In this document: positions 1 through 14,500 of the stretch, piece by piece
How positions within the stretch are numbered: the first letter of the stretch is position 1
Layout: the number at the start of each line of letters is the position of its first letter
DNA from: Bugulina stolonifera
Lineage: Eukaryota; Bryozoa; Gymnolaemata; Cheilostomatida; Bugulidae
Reading direction: 5' to 3'
Assembly (NCBI GenBank): GCA_935421135.1
Contig: OW285187.1
Coordinates: forward strand, 21,576,429 to 21,640,428
DNA length: 64,000 nucleotides
The notes under the pieces: model-generated
Database searches by the model: none
Seen by the model: only the letters and a program-made list of their open reading frames with translations
What the model was told of the DNA's origin: nothing
Position numbers and translations under genes: made by a program

Positions 1-103
1 TTTCCAATTATCAAACTAGGGTTCAAATATTCGCGTACGGCATAGCTAAATACACGTCTGCTTTGGAGTAACTATGATATTGTACCACTAACTGTTTTTG
101 CAG

Positions 104-993
104 ACAAATGTTGTTTGAGCACTTGAGGCTGTCTGAGGATAGAGATGGTACAATGGAGATATCTAACCCCATGTACCTCAAGTCTACCAATGCTGATAAT
201 GATGAGGAGGCAGATGATGATGATGATTATTCTGTCTATTCAGCTACTAATGTAAGTACATGTGCATTATATGTAAGTTGTATGGTATATTACTATAATG
301 TAAGTATATGTACAGTATATGTAAGTTATATTGTATATTACTATAATGTAAGTATATGTACAGTATATGTAAGTTGTATGGTATATTACTATAATGTAAG
401 TATATGTACAGTATATGTAAGTTATATTGTATATTACTATAATGTAAGTATATTACGTTATATTGATTTAATGCTATTATTTTAGTAATGGAAAATAGTT
501 AATTAATACCACATGTCTTAAGATATCCAATACTGTGTAATTATACAAGAATATACATTTTGTGTTACTAAACCTGCCACAGTAGTAGCTGTACAATCAT
601 GTAAATGGTATCAACATATCCAACTAGTTTAGAGTTGTATGCTCTCAGTTTATTGGAAAGATAACTTCTTCTGACTCTACTTTGGGTTACCCACATTATT
701 GTTTGCTTCCTAGTTATATGGCTCTCAGAGCTTCTATAGACGCTACAACATATTGTTTAAAGTGTTCGACTGAACACATTTCCACCCAGTCAAGGGCCAG
801 ATATTCTATTTCTATTTCTCCTGTATATGCACATAGTCTACATTCATTATATATACAAGTCATATATGTAATATTGTAGACATCCAACTTTGCCAACCCG
901 CTGTTCAGCTCACGTTCAGCCAAGAAGCATAATAAAAGGAATGATGAGCGAGTATTGCTTATAGACAACGAAGATTTAGATGAAGATTTGTGA
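104..993 (+). CDS. 3' end of an LDL-receptor-related protein (LRP1-like) gene, last two exons
   Basis: Two exons, 104-251 and 880-993, have canonical AG/GT borders and join in phase to a TGA at 991-993. They encode only a cytoplasmic tail. Seen: an acidic stretch (EEADDDDDY), a first NPxY-type motif in MEISNPMYLK, a second as SNFANPLF, then a DERVLL run and an acidic end. The order and spacing resemble the LRP1 tail (a GNPTY motif, an FTNPVY motif, then a DEKRELL-like end). In that family such motifs bind PTB-domain and clathrin adaptors and drive endocytosis. In the second motif the tyrosine is replaced by phenylalanine, so tyrosine phosphorylation there is not possible. The ectodomain and membrane segment lie upstream of the window. 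Another LDLR-superfamily receptor is possible, hence no symbol. Confidence 0.6.
252..460 (+). repeat. 48-bp tandem repeat made of splice-donor-like units
   Basis: The intron after the first LRP-like exon opens with about four copies of a 48-bp unit. Two variants (gtaagttgtatgg and gtaagttatattg) alternate, giving a 96-bp higher-order period. Each unit carries two GTAAGT sequences, and AATGTAAGT matches the true exon/intron junction at 249-257. Confidence 0.8.
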
Positions 994-2496
994 GGCTTTG
1001 CTCAACTATAATAGCGGTTCATATAAACTATGCATTGTCTAGCAATACTAGAAATATCATTAGCATAATATTTAACGTTACATGTAAGATAATTAATATT
1101 CTATTAACTTGTAATTACATTTATATGTTAATGTTTTATCTCACTGTGCACTGTGACTACTGCTGTCTGTTTTATATTTTCTGTAAAATACTTACACTAT
1201 GTCTATCTCTCTATTGGCTGGTTCTCACAATCATTGATCCACAATTTTAGTAAACTCTGCCGAGTGGACCAGCCATGAGTCTCAGTCCTCCAAGCTATTG
1301 CCAAATATTTAATTTCAAATTTATTGTATTTTATTGTATCAATTTATCTCACAAATACATCTGACCAAATTATTATACTCCAGTAAAATTCTACTAGGCT
1401 ATTAAGTATTTCTGTCATAGGCTGCTTCATGTTTCTTCTATCATCATGATGTCTTAATACAGCATGTTTACCAAGCAATTTACATTTTCATATCAACTTG
1501 AGACGTTAATAAAGTGTACTTGATTAAACTAGAACATTCAGTGTATTCCGTCTTTTACTGCATTGAAAGTTTTAAACTGCCTCCCTGCCTGTGTTTCATT
1601 TACTTGGAATGTAATTGAATGTATTATTTTGGAATGAGTAGGTCAAGGTCAAGTAACCTTTAGTTGCATGTACATCTACATGTAGTTGGCTCTGGTAGAG
1701 AAGCTGAGAATTACATTCACCTCCATCTAGTCAGGCACTATTCATTATTAATATTACAAAGCTCATTTTATAAAAGTTGTTTACTTTATGCTTTATAGGT
1801 TGTGATTAGTGGACATTAATTATTATCAAAGTTATTCCTACCCTTATAATAAATCACAAACCTAAACCTGTAGCCTGGGATACATTTATTGATATTTATA
1901 CAGATGTATCAGGTCATGGGCACTCAGGTTACTGACTATAATTTGAAGTTGTCCGCTATCATTTCATATTGTTCTGTTTTGCATACCAAGTTCCGAATGA
2001 GATAAAATGAGAGACCTTGGAGTGATTGTACAACATTCATGTGTCATAAAACGGGCAATGCACAAAGCATATTTTTACAAATTCTCCTAATAAGGGTGGG
2101 GAAAGGTTTAATTCGGGTGCAATGGGGAATATAAAGTCTGAATTGCAAATGAGAGAATTTCTTAGCTGGGGTAATGTTTGACAGGTGTGGTATATTCATG
2201 TCTTATACTAAGAACTGTACCACAGTGAGTCAGTGACAGTGACAAACCACTGAGCAATGATCAGGTCAAAACGAAAAGCTAGAAAAATGTTAGGGTTGTC
2301 CTCTCATTATACCTGGGAACATTTGAAAATAAATTTACCGATTATGTCCCGTTCTTTAGTTCGAAAAATTGCTTCTTCTAAACGAAGGGTTTACGTGCTA
2401 TCCTCGATACAAAGGCACTCCGTCAACAATTCGGCTCCTTGCCGCAGCATACCGGTATATGTCGCGTCGATTATAAACTCTACCTATCAACAAGTA
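994..2496. other. LRP-like 3' UTR and intergenic DNA before CCDC40
   Basis: AT-rich DNA without coding signal. The best poly(A) signal for the LRP-like gene is the AATAAA at 1508-1513, about 515 bases after its stop. Nothing else recognised up to the CCDC40 promoter. Confidence 0.5.
1508..1513 (+). terminator. Candidate poly(A) signal of the LRP-like gene
   Basis: AATAAA in the 3' flank on the sense strand, followed by T/G-rich sequence. Assigned by position only. Confidence 0.4.
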
Positions 2497-2510
2497 ATTG
2501 GCATAGCAAC
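2497..2510 (+). promoter_or_regulatory. Candidate RFX X-box upstream of CCDC40
   Basis: ATTGGCATAGCAAC matches the X-box consensus RYYNYYWWRRNRAC at 13 of 14 positions; the right half-site AGCAAC is perfect. It lies 5 bases before the ATG at 2516. RFX factors control many ciliary genes in animals, so a site here fits, but it is closer to the start codon than most X-boxes. Confidence 0.35.
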
Positions 2511-2515
2511 TTAAA

Positions 2516-5500
2516 ATGGCCGACCAAGAAGACAGGTGAGTAACAAGTGCCCTTTTTATAATTTATACATAAATTAAAATTTTTTCCAACTAGCCATTCT
2601 AATTTTTGATTTAATAGGCGCTATCTAAACAAGAAATTCTAGCTTTTTAATACCCATCTTGGCATATTTCTAAGGAACCAATGAAAATAACAGCTGCTGT
2701 CTACTTGTCTCACGTCACAACACAATAATTAATTATATTTTAAATACTCTATAATAATTACATGTGTATCTACATGTATGATGCATTATATTTATGCTTA
2801 GTGATGTACATTTATATTGTTGTTGCATAATGTTAACCATATGCATTTAAAAAGGCATTAATGAAAGACTAGATTTATAACAGTGTCTAAAAGCAGATTG
2901 TCCAGTTGTCAACCACAAGCAATACTGATGTTGAAGTTTGTAGTTTCGTGGAAGTTTCGTTTGTAATACCATGAAATTGAACAATTTGGATTTGAATGTA
3001 TGTTGCCTTTTAATGATAGTTGGAGTTGTATTTAATTAAGTTCACTATCTTTTATTTTCTGTTTCTCTGGTTAAATGATTATTCTAAACACAAGTAAGAG
3101 ATAATAAAATCTTCACTCTGTGAGTAGCATGCACATGTACTGTATTGACTGTTTTTGGGTTTTGCTGTTTATAATTTTGTTTTCAGCTTTAACTTATAAT
3201 TGTTGTGGCTAATGACATCTTAAATCATACTCCAGTGGAAAGTGATAGGTTAAACCAATGAATGAAATTTGAGCTATAAGCCTGTCACTCTTTGTTTTCC
3301 CTTTGCTCTTTAGACCAGGGTCAAGGGGCTCCCAAGGCTCAGTAGCTGACGTCGTGTCTGAGGTTACAGTTAGAGCATTGCAAGAGGTAAATATTATTTA
3401 CCATCAGAAAAAGCTACTCTGTATAATTACATGCATGTGTATAACTCTGTATCCATGTAAATATGTTTTTAGTAAGACTAGTAACAGTTCATTTTTGATG
3501 GAATCAATGGAAATACAATACTGAATAAACTAAGTATTTGTGTTAAATTTCGTTGCAGTTTGACTCTGGGGAAATGCCTGCACCTGAAAATGCTGGTGAA
3601 ACTAGTGCTGTGCCAGATGTAGAACCTGAAAGCCGTGAGTAAAACTCTTTCTAAAACTGGAAAACATTTTTTTTCCAATTTTAATTATTCTTGATCAGAT
3701 TTTTTGTCTTTTTCAAGTCTTATTGTAATTTTTATGTTCTGGAAGCTAAGACCCCAATGTTAAAGAAGTAAAGCAGTTAAAGCGTTAAAGCAGTAATTAC
3801 AACTAAGATCTTCATGCTGTTGCTTTTCAAATACTTAGATGTTCTAGATGGGAAACTAAGAGTAAATTAATATCAGAGAACTAATAATTGGAGTGACTGT
3901 TGTGGCTTGATAATTTAATGATGATGATGATGATAGTGATGGGCTATGAAAACTTCTTTCTAAAGCTTCCAGCTAATCTGTCACACTTTGGATCCACTTT
4001 TTGGCTAGAGATAAATCTTGCTGCCCAGTTTTGAATGATTTTCTACACTTCTGATGACTGGTCAGCATCATGATGCTAATATCTTGTTGATCTACTTTCA
4101 GAAAATGTAGATGAGCAAGCACCACCTCCAGCTGATGCTGACGCAACTGGTGATGCTGAACCTCAGGAAGGAGAGGCAGCTGAGGAAGCTCGTGCACAAT
4201 CAGCCAAAGGATCCAGACCTGTGTCAGCTAAACCATCTTCTGCACGTTCAAGCAGAGCTGGATCTGCCCGTCCTAAATCTGGGACTCCTGCCTCACAGCA
4301 TCCTTCCCGCCAAGGTTCTGCTGGCTCTCGCAAGTCTGTAGCTGAAAGACTGGCTGAGGAAGCACCACATCAAGGTAATATTCACTAGACATATTCTTTC
4401 AGTATAAGTCTTTTGGTATCATCTGTATTCAATGCTCATGTAGCATCTGTGTTTCGTAAATGTGTAGGTCTGTGATGAACTCATGCATGTAGTTACACCT
4501 TCTCAATCCTATAGTCCTTGCTTGCTTTAAAGTCAAATATCCTTTCTATTTGCTATTTTAGTTAAAATATTGTATTTAACAGATGATGGTTTGCCTGATG
4601 AAGTGCACGCACCCCCTACCACAGCCTACACTGGAATTGTTCCCCCTCCTACTCAGGCTCCCGTTGACCAAGGAGGTACCTGATATAAATTACTCTGATT
4701 CCATTATTATCTCTTATGGTATGCTATGCTATGTATTGGTATATGTAGCATGCTATATAAAGTTTATATCAGCTATCTGTTTCTTGTGAAGAAATGGCAG
4801 ATCTGGTGCCGGTTGGCGGAGGAGGTGGTGGAGATGGAGGAAATCCAGGTGATTATCCAGTTGACTATAGGGATGACGAAAGCGATGCTGGACAAGATGT
4901 CATTGAGGCTGCAGAGGAAGAAGGGAGTGATGAGGAAGATGCCGACCTTGTTGTCCTTGACCCTGAGCATGTGAGTGAACATAGATTGTTACCGATTTCT
5001 ATGTTTATATCATAGTTTGTAAAAATTATGTTAGAAAGTTGTTACATTATTTTTTATGGATTTCATTAACAGGAATGACAGTCTATTGTTCAAAATATCT
5101 GCTTACAGCCGCTGATGAAGAGATTCCAAACTGCTCTAAATAAGCAACTGACAAGTCAGCATGAGAAAGTGAAATTAGAAATGAGTGAACTTACTGAAGC
5201 ATTGAAACGAAAAATGAATGAGAGAGAAAATCTTGGTGTAGAACTGTACGGCATACAGCAGGAACTTGCTAGGTACATAATTATACACCACCTCAAAGTT
5301 CTACTACTACTACTACTACATGTACACCCATATTAGTAATGGTTAATTCTCATTAAATTGTGTTATCTGTCGCAATTAAAATCACTGTCAAAATACTAAT
5401 TATATTTTAATGAAAACATCATGTTATGATATAGAATATCATTTACATGTACATATACACTGTATGTTATGATCATACTTCTCAACTATGTATACTTTAA

Positions 5501-8500
5501 ACAAGTGTTGTGGTGAAAAATTGTCTGTGCATGGAACTCTTAAAGGCAGTAAAAACTGACAATGTTTTCTATATTGAATTTATATTTATGTTGATATTTA
5601 CTTGACTTACTGTTAATATATCACTCACCCACTCTCTCTTACTGTAGATATCAAGTGATGTTAGAAGAGAATCATGACAAATATAACCATCTAAACCACC
5701 ATCGAGCAGTAAAAGAACAAAACCTGTTGGGGGTGCGAGAAGAGTATAAACAAATGCAGCTGCAACAAAACCTAGAGAAAAGGAAAGGTATTTTCAACCA
5801 ATTGCCAAGATTCTCTATTCTATATTATAGTATACTAACTTGCCCTGAAACATTCCTCTGTAAACCTACGGCATGCATCTAGTAGCAGTATTTCCTAATT
5901 TTTAGCCGCTGAATTACAACAGGAAGTAGAAAATTTGGCCTTGCGATTGTTCTATGTGAATAATGCGAAAGAGGATGTGAGGTCAGATATAGCAGTAATG
6001 AAACGAGCAGCAGAACGAGCTGATGTTGAAGTGGACCAAGCAGAGATTCAGAAACAAAAACAAGTCCGTATACAAATCGTTATCTATACAATAAATGCAT
6101 TAAACTTAACTAGTGTACTGGTGAAATATTTTCACGTTATTTGTGGTAACGAGAATAAACTCTAAAAGTGTTTACGTCTATATTCAGTTGCTACTGCAAT
6201 GAGAATGCCAACTTAGAGTTTTAATTTAGTTATCCATAGTTAGGTGTCTGTATGAATGGTAATCAATCTACACCAGTTTAGGTTGTATATGTTGTCACTA
6301 TACGCACCAGTATTCTGTAGGATCTGTATGTGGATAGACTGATAGAGTCTGTAGACAAGTTAAGGGAAGACATTGCCATCACTGAGGCACAGATTACAGC
6401 ACAGCTCGAAGAAACTAAAGCAGCCAAGGAAGCTTTGTCAGAAGCATCCATGGAAATCTCAGTAAGAGTCTTGATTCTATGAGAAAATGAATTTCACATT
6501 TATATACAAATGTTTATACAATTTTCTATAAAAATCTCCGCATTAATACAAAAGTTGATTTTTTTCAATTTTTATACAAATGAAATAATAACATTTTATT
6601 TTAGAACATTCAATTGGAGAAAAAGCAGCTGTATGCTCAGTGGAACAGCAGTCTGATCGGCATGAAGAGGCGAGATGAAGCTCATGCAGCCATGCAAGAT
6701 GCCAATGAGTGAGTACCTCCTCCTACACCTTAGAGTGCGTGTGAACTTACGTGGTTTTTCTAGATACTTCTAGCTTTTGTGTATAAGCATTGTGGAAAGT
6801 TTCCAATGATTTGTTGTTGCATGGTTTGTTTTCACCATTATATATAATAATGTGCACTTGCTGACTTATAGTCAGCAGAGGCAGCGTATCAAGTCATTGG
6901 AGACAGAGATAGAAGGATATAAAAAGCAGATCGCCAAAGAGGAAGAGCATAATGAGAAGCTAACTCTGGTTCTTAACAAATGTGAGGTAGACATCGCCAC
7001 CAGCAAGAAACTACTAGACATCTGTACCAGAAAAATGGAAGCCTTGAAGACCGAGTACTCTACATACACTCGGATGTTGCACGAGACAGAGGAGGCCCTG
7101 AGTAGAGCTAGCATGGTCAGTGGTTATTTCATTGTGACGTTTATCATGCTACACAGTAGTCGGTATTCTCTAAGTAATTAGTGTAGCACTGCTTGGTAAC
7201 ACAACGTTATGGGCCCATGCCCTTCTGATGGTAGTTGTGGAATTTTATCAGCATTGTGCGTCATTTTCTTAGTTTATCGGCTGTGAAACGTTTTCCTTTA
7301 TTCTTCATATATCTCACCAAGATTTGAAAGGGTTATTGATATTAGTTGGCTTAATACGCAGCGATAGTCCAAATTTAATTTCACTACAAGTACATGTATT
7401 CTATAAAAAATTTTATTATCATGTTGTAATCCATATAAAACAAGGAGCTTCATCTGAGCTGTTTGTTCACAGGAGAAACTGCAAAGAGGAAATGAAATAA
7501 ACAGTCTGCGGAAGCAGATAGAGAAGGAATACCTGGAGAAAGTACGACTGGAAGATGAAATCATGGAGGTCATCCGCAACCAACTAACCTTCGATAAAGC
7601 TGCACAATACACCGACAGGATGACCAAGAAATGCCGAATGCTCACAAAAGATTTGGTAAGTGAATATCAGTTGTTTATTGTGTATTGCTTCATTGGTACA
7701 CGGACAAACTACCTATCTATTGTAGATGTAGATGTAAACAGGCCAACTCACATTGAAGTTGTCTTCTCACTGTTTCCGTAGTCTTCAGAGTTATCCTTCC
7801 CATAAAGCGTTCATTCAACAAGATAAGCAATAAATTGGGGAATTTGGCTTGAAGATAATTTTCTTTTTGATGTGGTTCTGCATTCGTGATGATTTAACCT
7901 AAACAATTGATATTATATCAGGAAGCACAAATAGCACAAGTAGAGAATGAGATCGCCACAGACTCTCTCAACACCGTGACAACCATGGCAAGGATCAGCA
8001 ATCTGAGAGTCAGTCTAGAAGAACTGGAGGGCATCATTGCTCAGAAGAATGAGATCATCAACAAGAGCGAGAATGAAAGCATCAAGCGTAACGCCGTGAT
8101 TGAGAGGAAACAGCAAATCATTGATCAGTTCAATAAGAAACTAGAGCAGATGATATCTCAAGCTGGGGTAAGTTCTTCTCTCATCATGTAAAAGTTCGAC
8201 TAGTTCTTTTTAAAAGTTTCCATAATATTATGTGTATGGCGAATGTTATTTTGTGTTTACATAAACTGTATTCAAACACTAATTTTTAATGTTTTGTATT
8301 AGGTTAAGGTGAGCTTTTACTTTTACAATGTAGCAAGAACAATTGCAAAATAATAATTCAATCTGTCATTTTGAAGTATGAAGTTCACATTGACATAGAC
8401 GTTGTCAGTTTAAACTGTGTGTTATGTTATTTGTAATATCGTAATTATACAAGTGTTTGTCCAGCATCAGTCACGATATATCTACTGATTTTAGGGAGTG

Positions 8501-11500
8501 GAGCTTGGGCCGCTTGAGATCACAATCAACTCTCTGTCCAAGTCAATCGAGAGTACGCAGCAGGATATCGCTCATCTACAACTCATCTGGCTGAAGGAAC
8601 AGGGAGAACTTGTAAGACTATCTAAAGAAAATGATACCAGCAACGACGATGTAAACCTACTCAAGAAAAAGATTAGCATACTGTCCCAGAAAAAGATTCG
8701 TATTGAGAGTAGGTATCAGGGTGCAGTAAGCGGCATCTAAATCTCAAATTTTGTAGTATAACATACATAGTAGCCATACAAAATAGTTTGCATTATCCCT
8801 GGTAGGAACAGATGATATTCATAGAAAAATTAATAATCACATTATTTATTGTGATATTTATATGGATAGGTATGTAGATATAGTGTGTACATGCATGCTT
8901 GTGTATGTAATATAATGTACACATTTACACGATGAATTTTTAAATTAATAAATGGTCACATTTATAGGGTGTTCTGGGATTGATGTGACCATTATCATAA
9001 GTAAAATTAATCAGCTAAAAATATTGCCGAACAATTGCATGTATAGATAAATTATGTTTATGCCATATAATAGATGCGATTGAAAAAGAGAACTCGGAGA
9101 CAGCTGGTATAGAGAAAAATATTCGTAACTTGAGGAACGACATGTTGAAGCTGAACCAGATGTTGTTCCACGAGACTGGCGCCTACGAGAGTTTGGAGAA
9201 AGACAACATTCTGACAGAAAATGAGTTTATGGGGAAGTTGAAGGAAGCTGAACTCAATAGTATTCAAATGCAGGCCAAGCTGGATGCTCTGAAGGAAGAG
9301 AAAGAGAGACTTCTGAATAGTCTAGTGGAATCTGAGTATGTATATAAATAGTGTATATTCACATTCCTTTAGTTAAACCAGAGCGTTTATATAAAATATG
9401 AATATATGTATATTTATATACACCACAGTAGTGCTGGACTCCCAGGCTTAGAATGGAAGCTTTTCCACTCAGAGCCCACATTCAACTCACAAGCCTCGTT
9501 AAGTGATAGGGCTAAATATACGGCAGCATCCAAGCACAAAGCAGCAAGCAAAATATTTAGGCTACGCCGGTTATGAATTTACCAATCAGACTCTAGTCTT
9601 TACTCTTGTGTATTGAGTGGTGTTACCATTCTTACATTCTCTATCGCAGTATAAAATGTGCTTTAGGTTTATTCAATGGGCAGTTGTGTTCCACATTTTA
9701 GTAACTTAGTCCCTTGTGAAAACCAATTTTGTCGAAATCTAAATGACATACATGTATATCCTTCAGTGTATAAGGTATTATATTCTATCATATTATATTC
9801 TGTCATACAAATGTGTATGTAATTATACCTTGGTAAGTGTCACACTGACACGCTGCCTCTTTTCTAAGAATAGATTCAATCAAGATTATTTCAGTGGAAA
9901 GTTTAAGTGTCCTTCAGGTTAATTAGCTCATAATATATACTATCATGCTGTGATGTAATATGACAGCATCATATAATAATAGTCAGCAGATTGAGATTTC
10001 TATTTTTAGGTACATGTATTATTTTGTAGTTTCTACTATGTTATTTATAATTACAGTAATCGAGCCTGTCTCAAGTCTCGCCCACACGTTTATCTGGTAT
10101 TGAAACATGTTTGTGTGCTGTTCAGTTTTCCAAGATTATATTTTATGTGTTAGTGAACTGATGACTGCAAAAACTGTGTAGTGCTAAATATCATATCAGC
10201 TAAACTGTAGTCTGTCCTAAGACTGCATGTTTTCTAAAAACTTTTGATTTTAGGCGTCAGATTATGTTATGGGAAAAGAAAACTCAGCTGGCACGAGAGA
10301 CAAGAGCCGCTGTAGATTCAGAAGTCGGTCAAGGTGAAATCAGTGCCATGAAGTCTGAAATACATAGAATGGAGGTCAGGTATTCCCAACTGATGAGGCA
10401 ACAGGAGAAGATGATTCAGGATATGGAAAAAGCAGTTTCTAGGTATGAGCTAATATTCGTGTATTAGTGGCAAATGTCAGTGGTTTGTGCCCCTTTATCT
10501 TCACTCGGGTATTATGACAAATGGAAGTCAAATATTGGTTTATTTTGTCCCCAGAGACTAACTAGTAATTTGTCGACTAAGTAAATGTTATTTTACTGTG
10601 AAATGATGTCAAATAGAAACGCAAGTCTTAGTAGCACCTGCCACTTTAGGTCAATGTGCATCTCTTACCTTGCAGACGAGATACTATAGTTACTAGCGAT
10701 ATCTTAGTAGCACCTGCCACTTTGTGTCAATGTGCATCTCTTACCTTGTAGACGAGATACTATAGTTACCAGAGGTGACGCTCAAGCTAAGATTGCTGCA
10801 AGAACTAAGAGTAAAGATAAAACTGTAACTAAAGGAACATTCCAAAGGCAGCTCGCTGAACTGAAAAAGAAAATAAAAAATACCATCCAGGTATTTCATC
10901 ATACATTTCGAGTAACCTATGTCAGTTTCATGTTCACATGCAAAGTGTTTCTGAGAGATTGTCTCCTCACATCCAACAATACAGTTTACCTACTGACTAT
11001 ATAAGGGAGCCACAATAGTGTCTGGCTGAAATGAGAAAATTATGTGTTATTGAATACATCATACAGAGAGCATAACATCTACATGTCAAAAGGGATGCCA
11101 TACTCTATATAAGATTTGGTATACATGTATATCAGGTTTTATACGGTGTCTATATATAGGCCTACATTTACATGTTGGGTACAAGACCATGAAACAGAAA
11201 ATAGTGTCGTTGCTAATATACATTTATAACATAGCTTGAGTGCTCACTTGGTTACCAACAGCTATATAAATACTCATATGTAAGGAATCACAGCTGGTTC
11301 GTACATATGTAGCAATCACAAGTGATCTTGAGTTGACAAGCGCAAGCTTTAGCTTTGAATATTCGTCTATAAACATAAACATGTCGATCTAGAATATAGT
11401 TATTCATTAATTTACAAGCATAAAATCCTACATTTTATTGTTAGTATTTAGTGAAATTGATTTGATCAGATATACTGCCTGTTTGGTTTACTTAGTATTG

Positions 11501-14500
11501 TAAGTTTTTCCTCCCAATACAGTACAGATTCGACATACATTTGTATTTTAGTTACAAATGCTCATATTGTATTATTGTCCACATCAAGTCATGAACAACC
11601 TGCTATTAATTGTCTTCCCATGCAAATGAGGAGACAATTCTCAAGCTTATTTAATGTTGTACAGCTTGTAGTAATTCCTTGACTCATTCACAAGAGTTCA
11701 TATTGTAGGAGGCACAGGGATGTGACGGTGAGCTTCAAGCACTTCGCCAGGACCAGAAGAACCTTGGTCAGATGTTAGAGACGAAACAGATCCGGTGCCG
11801 AGAGATGGAGAGCAGCGCTGACACACTTGATGGTGATATTGAGAGACAGATGGAAATGAAACAGAGGGTAAGCGGTGTAGATGTGATGACAAGTCCCTGT
11901 GTTTATTATAACGTAGACATATGATGCACTTCCTCTACGTATATATACGTGTAGTATATACATATATGATAGCACACTTTTATATACATATATGATAGCA
12001 CACTGTTATATGTCGAGTCAGGTGTAGACATGGAGAAGTTTAATATAGCCTTGGCGCTTCACCAAAACCTATGGAAACAAAATATCCTCTCTATCTTTGT
12101 TCTTGAGTAGCCCTCAACGCCCAAGGCTACATGACGTGAGCTCCATTTTGGCGTGTAATAGTATACATGTAAACGCATGTCCTCACAGAACAGTGAAATG
12201 AATGTCTACTAGTGACACGTCAGGCTATCCATTTGAGTTTAGTAAAGGTTTCACTGCCTGCCAATACAACCTATTGCTATATGAGTATTTTACATGTATA
12301 TTCTGTGCCCAAATCAATACTGATAATGATGTATATACCTTTGTATAGATTGTATGCACAAAGGTGAATTAAAATAATTATATATTACTGGTAGCATAAC
12401 TGTTATAATTAGTTGGTATAGAATACTAAAACTGCAGACGTATATATTGAATGTTCAACTATGCTTATGGTATGCTGGTATTACACAAAGTACTCAAACA
12501 CCTACATGTACTTAGGTGCTACCCTGAATTATTTACTACTTCATGGAAAGTATATCCAGGATGTTTTAACCGTACAATTTCATCATTTGTCATCACGAAA
12601 TACATGAGTATAAATTGCACAGCCTTACGCCTGCAATGTCTTATGCTTTGCATTGAGTAAGTGCAAAATGGCTAAGTGTATAGATTTTATGACAATTTGG
12701 TATACGGAGGTGTCAGTGGCTATAAATAGATTTCAATATCAAAGTCATATTATCGATGACTGTCTATTATAAATGTCCACCAAACTGATAATTTTAATTT
12801 CACTTGACAAATGTAAATCAATTCACAGAACATCGCAGACCTGGTTGCCAAGCAACAGAAAACCAAGTATTACCAGCAGGTAAAAGACAGGAAATATAAA
12901 CGTCTTGTCAAAGAGGACGATTTACTCGAATCTGAGAAAGAGAAACAAGTAAGTGCTGTGCAGTGACCATTCTCATTGACCTCAACTCATGGCAATCTCC
13001 TCTACAGCCATTTGTTTTTAACTTGAATTCCCCGGGGAGTGTTGTACATTATTTATACAGTGCTTATCTAAAATTTGCAAGTCTACACACAGCTTGTTAT
13101 GAATATATATGTTGTGCAATGTGATGATTGTGTATTTGAAATACATAATTCTCAGTTAGTTTAGTTGTTATTTAGTTCTAAGTTGGTCCACATATTAACT
13201 TGTATGTAGCAAGCGTGTGTAGTGGTGTAGTGTATGTGTACTGCAGTGTAGTGTATGTGTACATTAGTGTAGTGTATGTGTAGTGATGTAGTGTATGTGT
13301 ACATTAGTGTAGTGTATGTGTACAGTGGTGTAGTATATGTGTACAGTGGTGTAGTGTATGTGTACAATAGTGTAGTGTATGTGTACAATAGTGTAGTGGT
13401 GTAGTGTATGTGTACAGTAGTGTAGTGTATGTGTACAGTAGTGTAGTGTATGTGTACAGTAGTGTAGTGTATGTGTACAGTAGTGTAGTGTATGTGTACA
13501 ATAGTGTAGTGGTGTAGTGTATGTGTACAGTAGTGTAGTGTATGTGTACAGTAGTGTAGTGTATGTGTACAGTAGTGTAGTGTATGTGTACAGTAGTGTA
13601 GTGTATGTGTACAATAGTGTAGTGGTGTAGTGTATGTGTACAGTAGTGTAGTGTATGTGTACAGTAGTGTAGTGTATGTGTACAGTAGTGTAGTGTATGT
13701 GTACAGTAGTGTAGTGTATGTGTACAGTAGTGTAGTGTATGTGTAGTGGTGTAGTGTATGTGTACAGTAGTGTAGTGTATGTGTTGCAGTGTAGTGTGTG
13801 TGTATAGCAGTGTAGTGTATGCTTATTGCAGTGTAGTGTATGTGTACTGCAGTGTAGTGTATGCTTACTGCAGTGTAGTGTATGTGTAGTGCAGTGTAGT
13901 ATATGTGTACTACGGTCTAGTGTATGTCTACTACAGTGTAGTGTATGGTTGTAGTCAGTGCTCAAAGTGTATGGCAGTTCTTACAGGCTCTGAGATGGGG
14001 TGGGAGGTGGGTGTGGTGGGTTGGGGTGTGGGCATTATGATTTCTTACAGGCTCGCCGAGCCTGGGCGAGCCTGTACACTTTGAGCACTGGTTGTAGTAG
14101 TATAGTGGGTAGCCATCAGCTAGATCAGTTAATTATAGTACTTTACATATAGCAGCTGCCGGTATCACTGCGTGTGAAGCGTGATGTTATTCCTTTGTTG
14201 AGAGCTACTTGTCGCAGCATATTTATTGGAATAATATTAGTCTGTAATAAATACATTTACATATAGAATACAAGTATATGTAGTTACTATATACACGTAT
14301 ATATACATCGTGTATGTATATACAGCTAACCAAGTTCTAAGTAACACTTGATGTTCATGCCCTGTAAATTAGTTTAAGTGGAACTGAGAATACACTCTCT
14401 GTTAGATATACGTTTACTCTGGATACACGAGGATAGAGGTTTGATCATTAACTCTCACAGGAGTTGAACTGAACATACTTCATCTCTCTACTATCTCACA

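Noticed and set aside
13264..13965. 233-codon minus-strand His/Thr/Tyr-rich frame
   Set aside because: It lies entirely in the 21-bp minisatellite of a CCDC40 intron.
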